A stretch of DNA of 64,000 nucleotides from Pontiellaceae bacterium B1224 (GTDB taxonomy: Bacteria; Verrucomicrobiota; Kiritimatiellia; Kiritimatiellales; Pontiellaceae). Each line of letters starts with the position of its first letter. Positions within the stretch are counted from its first letter, which is position 1. Positions 50,346 through 57,883 of this stretch are shown here, in pieces. The translations under genes and the position numbers were made by a program. The notes beneath the pieces are model-generated. The model was given only the letters and a program-made list of their open reading frames with translations, did not search any database and had not been told where the DNA came from. The DNA lies in the NCBI GenBank assembly GCA_029432815.1, contig JAROBA010000012.1, positions 1 through 64,000 on the forward strand. The letters are read 5' to 3'.

Positions 50346-52133
50346 ATGAGTGCAGATAAAACATGGATCACAAAACTTCCAAAGGTTGGAATTCGCCCAA
50401 CCATCGACGGTCGCTACGGCGGCGTACGTGAATCCCTTGAAGGTCAGGTTATGGCTATGGCTGAAAATGCAGCCAAACTGATTAGCGAAAACCTGAAATA
50501 CCCGAATGGCGAGCCGGTCGAATGTGTGATTGCCGACACCTGTATCGGGGGGGTGGCTGAATCCGCTGCCTGTGCAGAAAAATTTGATGCTGAAAACGTG
50601 GGCGTCTCTCTGACGGTTACTCCGTGCTGGTGCTACGGCTCCGAAACCATGGATATGGATCCGCTGCGTCCCAAAGCAGTCTGGGGCTTCAACGGTACCG
50701 AGCGCCCCGGTGCGGTTTATCTGGCGGCCGTACTGGCTGGCCACACCCAAAAAGGACTTCCCGCCTTTGGAATCTATGGACGCGATGTCCAGGACGGTGG
50801 CGACACCACGATTCCTGACGATGTGAAAGAAAAAATGCTTCGTTTCACCAAGGCCGGTCTGGCTGTTTCCATAATGAAAGGTAAATCCTATCTCTCCATG
50901 GGCGGTGTTTCGATGGGGATTGCCGGTTCCATTGTGGACCAGAACTTCTTCGAAGATTATCTCGGTATGCGTGTTGAAGCCATCGATCTGATGGAAATGC
51001 ATCGTCGCATTCGTGACGGCATTTTCGATCAGGAAGAATATGTGCAGGCACTCGCCTGGGTGAAAGAAAACTGTTCTGAAGGTCACGACCCGAATGGCGA
51101 ATCCACCACGCGCTCCCGCGAACAGCTGGACAAAGAGTGGGAAACATCCGTCAAAATGGCGATGATTGCCCGCGACCTGATGTATGGAAATGAAAAGCTC
51201 GATGAGATGGGCTACAAGGAAGAAGCGCGCGGGCACAATGCTATTCTTTCCGGTTTCCAGGGACAGCGCCACTGGACGGATGCCGAAGCTAATGGCGACT
51301 TTATGGAAGCCATTTCCAACAGCTCGTTCGACTGGAACGGCATTCGTATGCCGCGCCTGATGGCCACAGAAAATGACTGTCTGAACGGCGTTCCGATGCT
51401 CTTCAGCTATCTGCTCACCAACAACGCTCAGGTCTTTGCTGATGTTCGTACGTACTGGAGCCCCGATTCCATCGAGCGTGTCACCGGTCATAAAGTTGAC
51501 GGCGTTGCCGCCGGCGGACTGATCCACCTCATAAACTCCGGTTCAGCATCGCTGGACGGCAGCGGGGAGCAGTCCGACAACGGTACGCCTGCAATGAAGC
51601 CTTTTTGGGACATTACCGAAGAGGAAAAGCAGGCCTGTCTCGATGCCACCACCTGGCATCCGTCGGTCACGGAATATTTCCCGGGCGGCGGCTGGTCTTC
51701 CAAGTTTACCACCAAAGCGGGTATGCCCATCACCATGAGCCGCGTTAACATTGTTAAAGGCCTTGGTCCGGTGCTGCAGATTGCAGAAGGCTGGACGGTT
51801 GAGCTCCCCGATGATGTGCATGCGAAGCTCGACGACCGCACCAACAACACCTGGCCGACCACCTGGTTTGCTCCGCGCATCACCGGCAAAGGCGCCTTCA
51901 CCGATGTTTATGAAGTGATGGCTAAATGGGGCGCCAATCATGGTGCATTCAGCTACGGGCACATTGGTGCTGATCTGATCACGCTGGCTTCCATGCTGCG
52001 CATCCCGGTCTTCATGCACAATGTGGAAAACGGCGATGTCTACCGCCCAAGCGCCTGGAGTTCGTTCGGAACTGAAGGACTCGAAGGCGCGGACTTCCGT
52101 GCCTGCGAAACCTATGGTCCGATTTACGGATAG
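50346..52133 (+). CDS. fucI: L-fucose isomerase
   Basis: A 595-residue L-fucose isomerase (E. coli FucI 591 residues), converting L-fucose to L-fuculose in the cytosol with Mn2+. The metal and catalytic residues known from E. coli can be placed: E342 (ATENDCLNG), D366 ([10 protein letters not shown]) and H539 (SYGHIGADL). The N-terminus [20 protein letters not shown] is the usual FucI opening. AAGGAGAG precedes ATG 50346. Downstream come fucP and fucU; kinase and aldolase are not in the window. A perfect iterated palindrome covers codons 11-15 (50377). Confidence 0.98.
   Translation: MSADKTWITKLPKVGIRPTIDGRYGGVRESLEGQVMAMAENAAKLISENLKYPNGEPVECVIADTCIGGVAESAACAEKFDAENVGVSLTVTPCWCYGSETMDMDPLRPKAVWGFNGTERPGAVYLAAVLAGHTQKGLPAFGIYGRDVQDGGDTTIPDDVKEKMLRFTKAGLAVSIMKGKSYLSMGGVSMGIAGSIVDQNFFEDYLGMRVEAIDLMEMHRRIRDGIFDQEEYVQALAWVKENCSEGHDPNGESTTRSREQLDKEWETSVKMAMIARDLMYGNEKLDEMGYKEEARGHNAILSGFQGQRHWTDAEANGDFMEAISNSSFDWNGIRMPRLMATENDCLNGVPMLFSYLLTNNAQVFADVRTYWSPDSIERVTGHKVDGVAAGGLIHLINSGSASLDGSGEQSDNGTPAMKPFWDITEEEKQACLDATTWHPSVTEYFPGGGWSSKFTTKAGMPITMSRVNIVKGLGPVLQIAEGWTVELPDDVHAKLDDRTNNTWPTTWFAPRITGKGAFTDVYEVMAKWGANHGAFSYGHIGADLITLASMLRIPVFMHNVENGDVYRPSAWSSFGTEGLEGADFRACETYGPIYG
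50377..50391. repeat. Iterated palindrome, spacer AGG
   Basis: Perfect TTCCAAAGGTTGGAA at the 5' end of fucI (encodes LPKVGI). Together with the one-mismatch copy at 50195 it brackets the fucI/AraC intergenic promoter region. Confidence 0.9.
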
Positions 52134-52176
52134 GGCTTGTAAAGCCAACGTGTATATAAAAAACTGAATACCATTT

Positions 52177-52205
52177 GTTGCCTCGGCTGTGTTGGCCGAG
52201 GCAAC
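52177..52205 (+). other. Strong stem-loop between fucI and fucP
   Basis: An 11-bp perfect stem, GTTGCCTCGGC with GCCGAGGCAAC, around a 7-base loop, 43 bases after the fucI stop and 24 before fucP. The downstream sequence is AT-rich without a continuous T run, so it may act as a partial terminator or an mRNA-stabilising structure that sets fucI above fucP expression. Confidence 0.7.
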
Positions 52206-52229
52206 GGATTATTTATATAGGGGGAATCT

Positions 52230-54158
52230 ATGAAAAAATCAGAAAATGACATACCTGTTGTTCCTAAGGGCTTATTGGTGACATTCGTTCTCGTGACGAT
52301 CTTGTTTCCGTTATGGGGCTTTGCCAACGATATCACCAATCCGATGGTGGCAGCCTTTAAGAATATTCTTCTGATCAGTAACTTTGAGAGTTCATTGGTT
52401 CAGGCGGCGTTTTATGGAGGCTACGCTCTGATGGCCATCCCCGCTGCGATTTTTATTAAAAAGTATTCATATAAAAAAGGAGTACTGATTGGGCTGGCGC
52501 TCTATTCGATCGCCTGTCTGATGTTCATTCCCAGCGGAATGGCTATGTCCTATCCTCTCTTTCTGCTCTCTTATCTAATTATGACGAGCGGGCTTTCATT
52601 TCTGGAAACGACTGCAAATCCTTACATCCTTTCCATGGGAGACGAGCGTACGGCAACGCGTCGTCTGAACTTGTCACAGGCCTTCAATCCGATGGGTTCA
52701 ATCACCGGGATGTTTGTTGCGAGTATGTTTATTCTGGCCGCGCTGAACAGCACATCTGAAACCGGTCGTCGGCAGATGAAAGAGCTTGCTGATAATGGAA
52801 CGCCAATTTATCTGCAGGAAGTAAATTCCCAATTGGATACCGTTGCGGATTTGACTACTGTAACGAGCGAGCCTGAATGGCAGGAAAGCAAAAAACTGGT
52901 GAAGAAGGCGGGCGCACTCGCTGGTGCACTTCAGAAGGGAACATTCCTGCTGGATAATAAGAATGCGGCTGATGCTGAAGCGGTTCAAACCGCGATCGCC
53001 GCTCAGCCTCAGGGTAATAAATTTAAGTCTGCAATTGAAGCCGTTGCGGTTGTAATGCAAGTTCGTGAGCAACCTGCCCCCACCAAAGCTGAAGCTGAGC
53101 GGAATGAGTTATTTGTTGATGGTCGCGGGCTCGAACTCACATTAGCGCTGAACGAAGAAGCTCCGTTGCTCGCTAAGGCTGATGAGCAAAGTTGGAAAGC
53201 TGCTGAAAAATCATTAGACCAAGCGGTTGCTCCGGCAGCAAAGATAAAAGCTGCGATGGATTCTGGCGACACTTCTGAAATGGCCGCAATCCCAAGCTTG
53301 CTTTCGAACGTAAAAACAGAGCTGGAAGCCGCACAGAAAAATCTTCAAAGTATTCCTTCTGCGAGCTTGCAGGCACACCAAAAAGAGGCTGCCGAAAGCC
53401 TCAATACGATTCAAAAATCAGATTTAGGGATTGTTTCAACCCCTTATGCTTTAATGGGTGGATTTTTGATTATCGTACTTGGGATCTTTGCCTGGAAGTT
53501 GCCGAAAACTACAGAGGGAGAGCATGGAGGCGATGTCGAGGGGCTGGACCTTAAAGGAACTTTGGGGCGTCTATTTCATAACAAAGCATATCTTGAAGGT
53601 GTTGTTGCACAAACCTTTTATGTCGGTGCTCAGATCATGTGCTGGACTTTCATTGTGCAGTACGGTGAGCTTGAATTGGGATTATCTAAATCCACTGCTC
53701 AGAATTGTAATATTCTGGCGATGATTATTTTCGTTTCCAGCCGTTTCATCTGTACCTTCCTGATGCATTACATCAGTTCTGGTGCACTGCTAACGATTCT
53801 GGCATCGGGAGCCATCCTGCTGACTACCGGAACCATCTTCGTTGAAGGCTACGCAGGACTCTACTGTCTGATTGGTGTTTCCGCATGTATGTCGCTGATG
53901 TTCCCGACCATTTACGGAATTGCTCTGGATGGATTGGGCGACGATGCCAAGCTGGGGTCAGCCGGATTAATTCTGGCTATTGGCGGTGGATGTATTATGA
54001 CTCCGTTGCAGGGGCGTATTATCGATCTTCCAGCCCTAGACCTCGGCTTCGCCGAGCTGGCCAGTGTGCGCGCCTCGTTTGCGCTTCCGCTGATTTGTTT
54101 CATTGTTATTGCACTATACGGATGGCGTACCTTTAAAATCCACCGTGTAGCTAAATAA
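52230..54158 (+). CDS. fucP: L-fucose/H+ symporter (FucP-type MFS) with a large extra periplasmic loop
   Basis: A 642-residue major facilitator of the FucP family (E. coli FucP 438 residues). The N-terminal half (WGFANDITNPMV, FYGGYALMAIPAAI, SFLETTANPYIL with conserved E126) and C-terminal half (YALMGGFLIIVLGIF onward; SLMFPTIYGIALDGLGDDAKLGSAGL) are normal. Between helices 5 and 6, about residues 173-400, there is a hydrophilic, Ala/Glu/Lys-rich, helical stretch where E. coli has about 35-40 residues. Topology places it in the periplasm. By my alignment the Asp known as D46 in E. coli is Asn here. GGGGGAA lies upstream of the start. Gene order with fucI and fucU supports fucose as substrate. 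Confidence 0.93.
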   Translation: MKKSENDIPVVPKGLLVTFVLVTILFPLWGFANDITNPMVAAFKNILLISNFESSLVQAAFYGGYALMAIPAAIFIKKYSYKKGVLIGLALYSIACLMFIPSGMAMSYPLFLLSYLIMTSGLSFLETTANPYILSMGDERTATRRLNLSQAFNPMGSITGMFVASMFILAALNSTSETGRRQMKELADNGTPIYLQEVNSQLDTVADLTTVTSEPEWQESKKLVKKAGALAGALQKGTFLLDNKNAADAEAVQTAIAAQPQGNKFKSAIEAVAVVMQVREQPAPTKAEAERNELFVDGRGLELTLALNEEAPLLAKADEQSWKAAEKSLDQAVAPAAKIKAAMDSGDTSEMAAIPSLLSNVKTELEAAQKNLQSIPSASLQAHQKEAAESLNTIQKSDLGIVSTPYALMGGFLIIVLGIFAWKLPKTTEGEHGGDVEGLDLKGTLGRLFHNKAYLEGVVAQTFYVGAQIMCWTFIVQYGELELGLSKSTAQNCNILAMIIFVSSRFICTFLMHYISSGALLTILASGAILLTTGTIFVEGYAGLYCLIGVSACMSLMFPTIYGIALDGLGDDAKLGSAGLILAIGGGCIMTPLQGRIIDLPALDLGFAELASVRASFALPLICFIVIALYGWRTFKIHRVAK

Positions 54159-54169
54159 ATTCATGTGTG

Positions 54170-54203
54170 CGCAACCGGGAATTCCGGTTGCGTTTTATTT
54201 AAT
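54170..54203 (+). terminator. Hairpin with T-rich tail between fucP and fucU
   Basis: CGCAACCGG pairs with CCGGTTGCG (9 bp, 5-base loop), followed by TTTTATTTAATTT. It looks like a rho-independent terminator, probably leaky since fucU starts at 54217. Confidence 0.75.
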
Positions 54204-54216
54204 TTGAGGAACGAAG

Positions 54217-54651
54217 ATGCTTAAAGGAATAAACCCGATTGTCAGCCCTGAGCTGTTGAAAATATTAGCTGAGATGGGTCATGGAGACGAGATTGTGCTG
54301 TCCGATGCCCACTTTCCGGGCCATACGTTTTGTCCAAAGAATGTGCTGCGCGGTGATGGCCTGCAGATTCCAGATCTGCTGGAAGGAATCATTCCGCTCT
54401 TTGAGCTCGATTCCTATTCCGATCCGCTGATCATGATGGCCGCCGTGGAGGGCGATGAACTCGACCCGCAGGTAGAGGTCGAATATATGACTTCGATTCG
54501 GAAGGCCGCTCCGTCGGCGCCGGATCCGGTTCGTATAGACCGCTTTGCTTTTTATGACCGTGCCGAGAAGGCGTATGCCTGTGTGGTTACGGGCACTACG
54601 GCAAAGTATGGGAATATCATCCTCAAAAAGGGGGTTACCCCAGTCGGGTAG
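54217..54651 (+). CDS. fucU: L-fucose mutarotase (FucU/RbsD family)
   Basis: A 144-residue FucU-type mutarotase that interconverts alpha and beta anomers of L-fucose, feeding the isomerase. It has the family opening [24 protein letters not shown] with the catalytic-region His in [15 protein letters not shown] and the C-terminal [10 protein letters not shown]. coli FucU is 140 residues. GAGGAACG precedes the start. It completes the fucI-fucP-fucU set. Confidence 0.97.
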   Translation: MLKGINPIVSPELLKILAEMGHGDEIVLSDAHFPGHTFCPKNVLRGDGLQIPDLLEGIIPLFELDSYSDPLIMMAAVEGDELDPQVEVEYMTSIRKAAPSAPDPVRIDRFAFYDRAEKAYACVVTGTTAKYGNIILKKGVTPVG

Positions 54652-54709
54652 CGCATCAGCTTTGCGGTTTTCTGACAAAGGCGTATGCTGCGGTCAGTTG
54701 GAGGAATGA

Positions 54710-55930
54710 ATGAAAACTGATCCGCAGGAGTCGGCCTATCTGCTGAAATGCATGATGGATAATATGTCGGACATGATCTATTTCAAGGATCTGAATTCGA
54801 AATTCATTATGGTGAACAAGGCAACCGCTGAGTGGCAAAATGGCTGTCAGCCGGAAGATATGGTTGGAAAATCCGATTTCGATTCATATTCGGATGAGGA
54901 TGCCGCCCGAATGCGGGCCGACGAGCTGCGCATTATGAAAACCGGTGAGCCCCTTTATGGACTCGAGGAGGGGGAAACCTGGAAAGACGGGACCCATGCC
55001 TGGGTTTCAACCACCAAAATGCCGCTACACGACCAGAACGGCGCAGTAGTCGGCATCTTCGGCATCTCCCGCGATATCACCGATCATAAAGAAGCTGAAA
55101 TCCGGGCCGCAAAATTTGCCGAAGAAAATCGCCGTTTCCGGGAAGAATTAGAGAACGATCTGCATATGGCCTCTCAGCTGCAGAAAACATTTTTCCCAAC
55201 GTCTTATCCTGTTTTTACTTCTCCTGATACTGACGCGGACTCTGCCGTGGACTTTTATCATCTTCAGCATGCTGGGGGCGTGATTGGCGGCGATTTGTGC
55301 TCGATTCGTAAATTATCGGATTCCGAGGCGGGTATCTTTCTCTGCGATGTCATGGGGCACGGAATCCGCGCCGCGTTAGGAACGAGTATTGTTCGCGCCG
55401 TTGTTGAAGAGATCTCGCAAAAGAATAAAGATCCGGGGCGCTTTCTGACGCATATGAATCAGGTGCTGATGCAGCTCTTCAGGCAGGATGATATGTTCCT
55501 GTTTGCAACGGCCTGCTATATGGTGCTGGACTTAAAATCCGGTATGGTTCGGGTTGCAAATGCCGGACATCCGCTGCCGATCATGCTCGAGGCCGGCCGC
55601 AGCGGTGCCGAGGCGATCACGGAAGATGCATCGTTCGTCGGACCGGGCCTGGCCATTGCAGAGGACTCATCCTATAAGACTTTTGAGCGGTGCATACAGC
55701 CCGGTGATGCAGTGTTAATGTATACCGATGGCATTAACGAAGCGGTGGATGTCAGTCAGGAAGAGTATGGCGAAAAACGTCTCATGCAATCCGCTATGAA
55801 ACACATGCAGCTTCCGTTGCCCGAGCTGTTTGCTTCAATCTACACCGACGCAAAGGAGTTTTCTGCAGACAACACGTTGGATGATGACGTCTGTTTGGTC
55901 GGCTTCCGGCTGGCAGGAACCCTGGGCTGA
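54710..55930 (+). CDS. PAS domain / SpoIIE-type PP2C phosphatase
   Basis: A 406-residue cytosolic signalling protein. Residues about 10-125 are a PAS domain (DNMSDMIYFKDLNSKFIMVN, GISRDITDHKEAE), a coiled linker follows (EENRRFREELENDLHMASQLQKTFFP), and 180-400 is an RsbU/SpoIIE-type PP2C phosphatase with metal-binding GGDLCSI, DVMGHGIRAAL, NAGHPLP and DDDVCLV. Such proteins dephosphorylate anti-sigma-factor antagonists. GGAGGA precedes ATG 54710. No anti-sigma or antagonist gene is adjacent. Whether it belongs to the fucose operon is uncertain. Confidence 0.93.
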   Translation: MKTDPQESAYLLKCMMDNMSDMIYFKDLNSKFIMVNKATAEWQNGCQPEDMVGKSDFDSYSDEDAARMRADELRIMKTGEPLYGLEEGETWKDGTHAWVSTTKMPLHDQNGAVVGIFGISRDITDHKEAEIRAAKFAEENRRFREELENDLHMASQLQKTFFPTSYPVFTSPDTDADSAVDFYHLQHAGGVIGGDLCSIRKLSDSEAGIFLCDVMGHGIRAALGTSIVRAVVEEISQKNKDPGRFLTHMNQVLMQLFRQDDMFLFATACYMVLDLKSGMVRVANAGHPLPIMLEAGRSGAEAITEDASFVGPGLAIAEDSSYKTFERCIQPGDAVLMYTDGINEAVDVSQEEYGEKRLMQSAMKHMQLPLPELFASIYTDAKEFSADNTLDDDVCLVGFRLAGTLG

Positions 55931-55983
55931 TTGGGTTATGTTTCCCAATAAAGGGTTATAAAATCTGCGCCGTTTTTACCTTT

Positions 55984-55998
55984 TCCAAGGTTTGGAAA
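55984..55998. repeat. Iterated palindrome, spacer GGT, intergenic
   Basis: Perfect TTCCAAGGTTTGGAA 53 bases after the phosphatase gene, flanked by T-rich and A-rich bases, so the RNA could also fold as a weak terminator. Confidence 0.9.
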
Positions 55999-56086
55999 AA
56001 TCCCTTTGCACCAGTTCATACGCATTTTTTGTTGAGTTTAAACCGGTGGGGTGATTAGTTATTCCGCTCTTGTTTACAACAGGAAT

Positions 56087-56174
56087 GCCCGGATGGTGAA
56101 ATCGGTAGACACAAGGGACTTAAACTCCCTCGGCCATTGCGGCCATGGCGGTTCAAGTCCGCCTCCGGGCACCA
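56087..56174 (+). tRNA. tRNA-Leu (anticodon UAA)
   Basis: 88 bases including encoded CCA. The acceptor arm GCCCGGA pairs with TCCGGGC, the D-arm has GGTGAAATCGGTAGACAC, the anticodon stem GGGA/TCCC surrounds loop CTTAAAC (anticodon TAA), there is a long class II variable arm, and the T-arm reads GGTTCAAGTCC. It is a likely attachment-site neighbour for the element that follows. Confidence 0.96.
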
Positions 56175-56178
56175 CTTA

Positions 56179-56221
56179 AAACCCTACTATTATTGACTAA
56201 TAGTGGGGTTTCTTTGTTTTT
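56179..56221 (+). terminator. Terminator of tRNA-Leu
   Basis: A 14-bp stem AAACCCTACTATTA/TAATAGTGGGGTTT (one G-T pair) with a 5-base loop, followed by TCTTTGTTTTT. Confidence 0.85.
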
Positions 56222-56247
56222 GGATAGTTTGGGTGTGTCGCCTTGTT

Positions 56248-56298
56248 TCGTGGCTTATCGCGGCCTTTCAGGTCGAGTTAAGCCACGATTAGCCACGA
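56248..56298. repeat. Three copies of TCGTGGCTWA in direct and inverted order
   Basis: TCGTGGCTTA at 56248-56257 on the plus strand, and on the minus strand TCGTGGCTTA (56279-56288) and TCGTGGCTAA (56289-56298) in tandem. The first and second form an inverted repeat with a 21-base interval. They lie 74-124 bases past tRNA-Leu, just where integrase arm sites or an attachment site would be expected. Confidence 0.6.
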
Positions 56299-56662
56299 AA
56301 AAAAATAAAGGGACCCGTTGTCCCTTCGATCAAGAAACCCCTTTTGTGAAATAAAATTTTCAGGGCTATACCCATATTGATATACAGCCCCCCGTCGAAC
56401 TCGCCGACCCCCGCCCCCCGGTCAGCTCCCAACCTTGCCGCCGATCCTTCCGCACCCGTGGAAGCTGGGGAACGAGTCGGCTAAGATGTTGCCAGGAATG
56501 CGAATCAAACAGACTTCCCATGATTCATGATAAAGACAAATTAAAAGGAACGTTAAAAATAGTCAAATACCGCTTGTCTTTTACCCCTGCAAAATCTACG
56601 TTTCCGGGCATGGGAAACACCGACCCTTTAAATTTGTCGTTTAACCAAAAGGAGCAAGTGCA

Positions 56663-57268
56663 ATGAAAGCCATCATCTATACACGCGTTTCAACCTCCGA
56701 CCAGAAACCGGAAAACCAAATCCGGGAGCTGAAAGCCTATGCGGAAAAGCAGGGATGGGAAGTGCTGGAAGTCATCAAAGACAAGATGAGCGGAACCAAG
56801 GCCGCCAAGGATCGCCCCGGACTAAACAAGGTTATGAAGCTGGCCGCACAGCAACAATTCGACGTGCTCCTGTTTTGGAGCCTCGACCGCCTAAGCCGTG
56901 AAGGAACCCGGCAAACGCTGGGCTATCTGCAAACTCTATCCGAGCGGGGCGTAAAGTGGCACAGCTACAGCGAAGAATATTTAAGTAGCTTGGGAGCCTT
57001 CGCCGATGTGGTGGTATCCATCCTTTCCACGCTGGCGAAGCAAGAGCGTATCCGCATATCCGAACGCACCAAGGCCGGATTGCAACGCGCCAAAGCCGAA
57101 GGCAAAACCCTTGGCCGCCCCGAAGGCAAACAAACACAGAAGACCATCGACCGTATCCGGCTCGTTAAGCAGCTACGCGCCGAAGGATACAGCTTCACGA
57201 AGATCGGCCAGCAACTAGGCATTACGAAGCAACGCGCTGCACAGCTTCACAAGATGGAGGCCGCCTAG
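56663..57268 (+). CDS. Serine recombinase of the resolvase/invertase family
   Basis: A 201-residue small serine recombinase. The catalytic domain has S10 in YTRVSTSDQ, followed by SGTKAAKDRPGLNKVM and the LSREGTRQTL region; a long E-helix ends near residue 135 and a C-terminal helix-turn-helix (GYSFTKIGQQLGITKQRAAQLH) binds DNA. AAAAGGAG precedes the start. It is the only plus-strand gene of the element; all others are on the minus strand. Small resolvases usually act on plasmid or transposon dimers rather than integrate, so another integrase may lie outside the window. Confidence 0.95.
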   Translation: MKAIIYTRVSTSDQKPENQIRELKAYAEKQGWEVLEVIKDKMSGTKAAKDRPGLNKVMKLAAQQQFDVLLFWSLDRLSREGTRQTLGYLQTLSERGVKWHSYSEEYLSSLGAFADVVVSILSTLAKQERIRISERTKAGLQRAKAEGKTLGRPEGKQTQKTIDRIRLVKQLRAEGYSFTKIGQQLGITKQRAAQLHKMEAA

Positions 57269-57300
57269 CTTTACCGGAGGAAATTCGGAGAGGAGAATAG

Positions 57301-57315
57301 TTCCAAGGTCTGGAA
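57301..57315. repeat. Iterated palindrome with one mismatch, intergenic in the element
   Basis: TTCCAAGGTCTGGAA between the recombinase gene and the convergent one-TM protein gene; a T-to-C change at position 10. Confidence 0.75.
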
Positions 57316-57329
57316 AATGTTAGGGGGAA

Positions 57330-57806
57330 TTATTTATCGACCGGTTCAAAGCCTTCGGGAAGAGGGCGGGCAAGAGGAACCAACGCCCTCCGCCTCCGGC
57401 ACGTCTCAAGAGTTGTGTTGACGGTGTAGTGCCATCCAAACGTCTTTCCGTCTAGGTTGTATAGGTAGGACACTGCATAGTTTTGGGAATCGGTTGCGCT
57501 CACCTGCCAACCAATGATTTCGATGTGTCCGGTTTTAGACTCAAGATATGTCTTTGCATATTCTTCCGTCGTTTGTCGACCGTATTCACTGAACCCCCAT
57601 TTTCTGTTTCTGGCTATATTCACAGCTTTTTCGGCAAGGGGTATTTCTTCCGTTTTTGTACCTGTCATTGGCATAACCTTGCCAGTCCAGTTATCGCGCT
57701 GAACCATTCCTTGTACGGTGTCGTAGCGATTAATCAGGCAATACGATCCTGCAAAGATCAGCACGCCGATGGTGACGGTTAAACAATATTTGGTTGAATC
57801 TTTCAT
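57330..57806 (-). CDS. Hypothetical protein with one transmembrane segment
   Basis: A 158-residue protein. Residues about 8-25 (CLTVTIGVLIFAGSYCLI) are a membrane anchor or uncleaved signal; the rest is hydrophilic and includes a probable small alpha/beta domain (TTEEYAKTYLESKTGHIEIIGWQVSATD ... DGKTFGWHYTVNTTLE). I do not recognise a family. The Shine-Dalgarno is weak. Downstream of the primase-helicase gene on the same strand, with a palindrome copy (57823-57837) between them. Confidence 0.65.
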   Translation of the reverse strand: MKDSTKYCLTVTIGVLIFAGSYCLINRYDTVQGMVQRDNWTGKVMPMTGTKTEEIPLAEKAVNIARNRKWGFSEYGRQTTEEYAKTYLESKTGHIEIIGWQVSATDSQNYAVSYLYNLDGKTFGWHYTVNTTLETCRRRRALVPLARPLPEGFEPVDK

Positions 57807-57822
57807 ATCCGTAGCTTACCCC

Positions 57823-57837
57823 GTCCAAAGATTGGAA
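57823..57837. repeat. Iterated palindrome with one mismatch, intergenic in the element
   Basis: GTCCAAAGATTGGAA between the primase-helicase gene and the one-TM protein gene; mismatch only at position 1. Confidence 0.75.
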
Positions 57838-57883
57838 CGAAAGCGTACACGGCAACGGGCGAAACTTGAAGCGGAAACCCTGC

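Larger units (their letters stand above)
56175..56662. other. Non-coding left edge of the putative integrated element
   Basis: 488 bases between tRNA-Leu and the serine recombinase gene. Contents: the tRNA terminator, the TCGTGGCTWA repeat set (56248-56298), a weak hairpin GGGCTATA/TATACAGCCC (56363-56390), a C-rich tract near 56395-56425, and a short inverted repeat GTTTCC/GGAAAC (56600-56618) about 45 bases before the recombinase start that could be a recombination or operator site. A short frame overlapping the tRNA is not a gene. Confidence 0.55.

Noticed and set aside
56145-56354. 69-codon frame starting inside tRNA-Leu
   Set aside because: Overlaps the tRNA and its terminator, with no ribosome-binding site.
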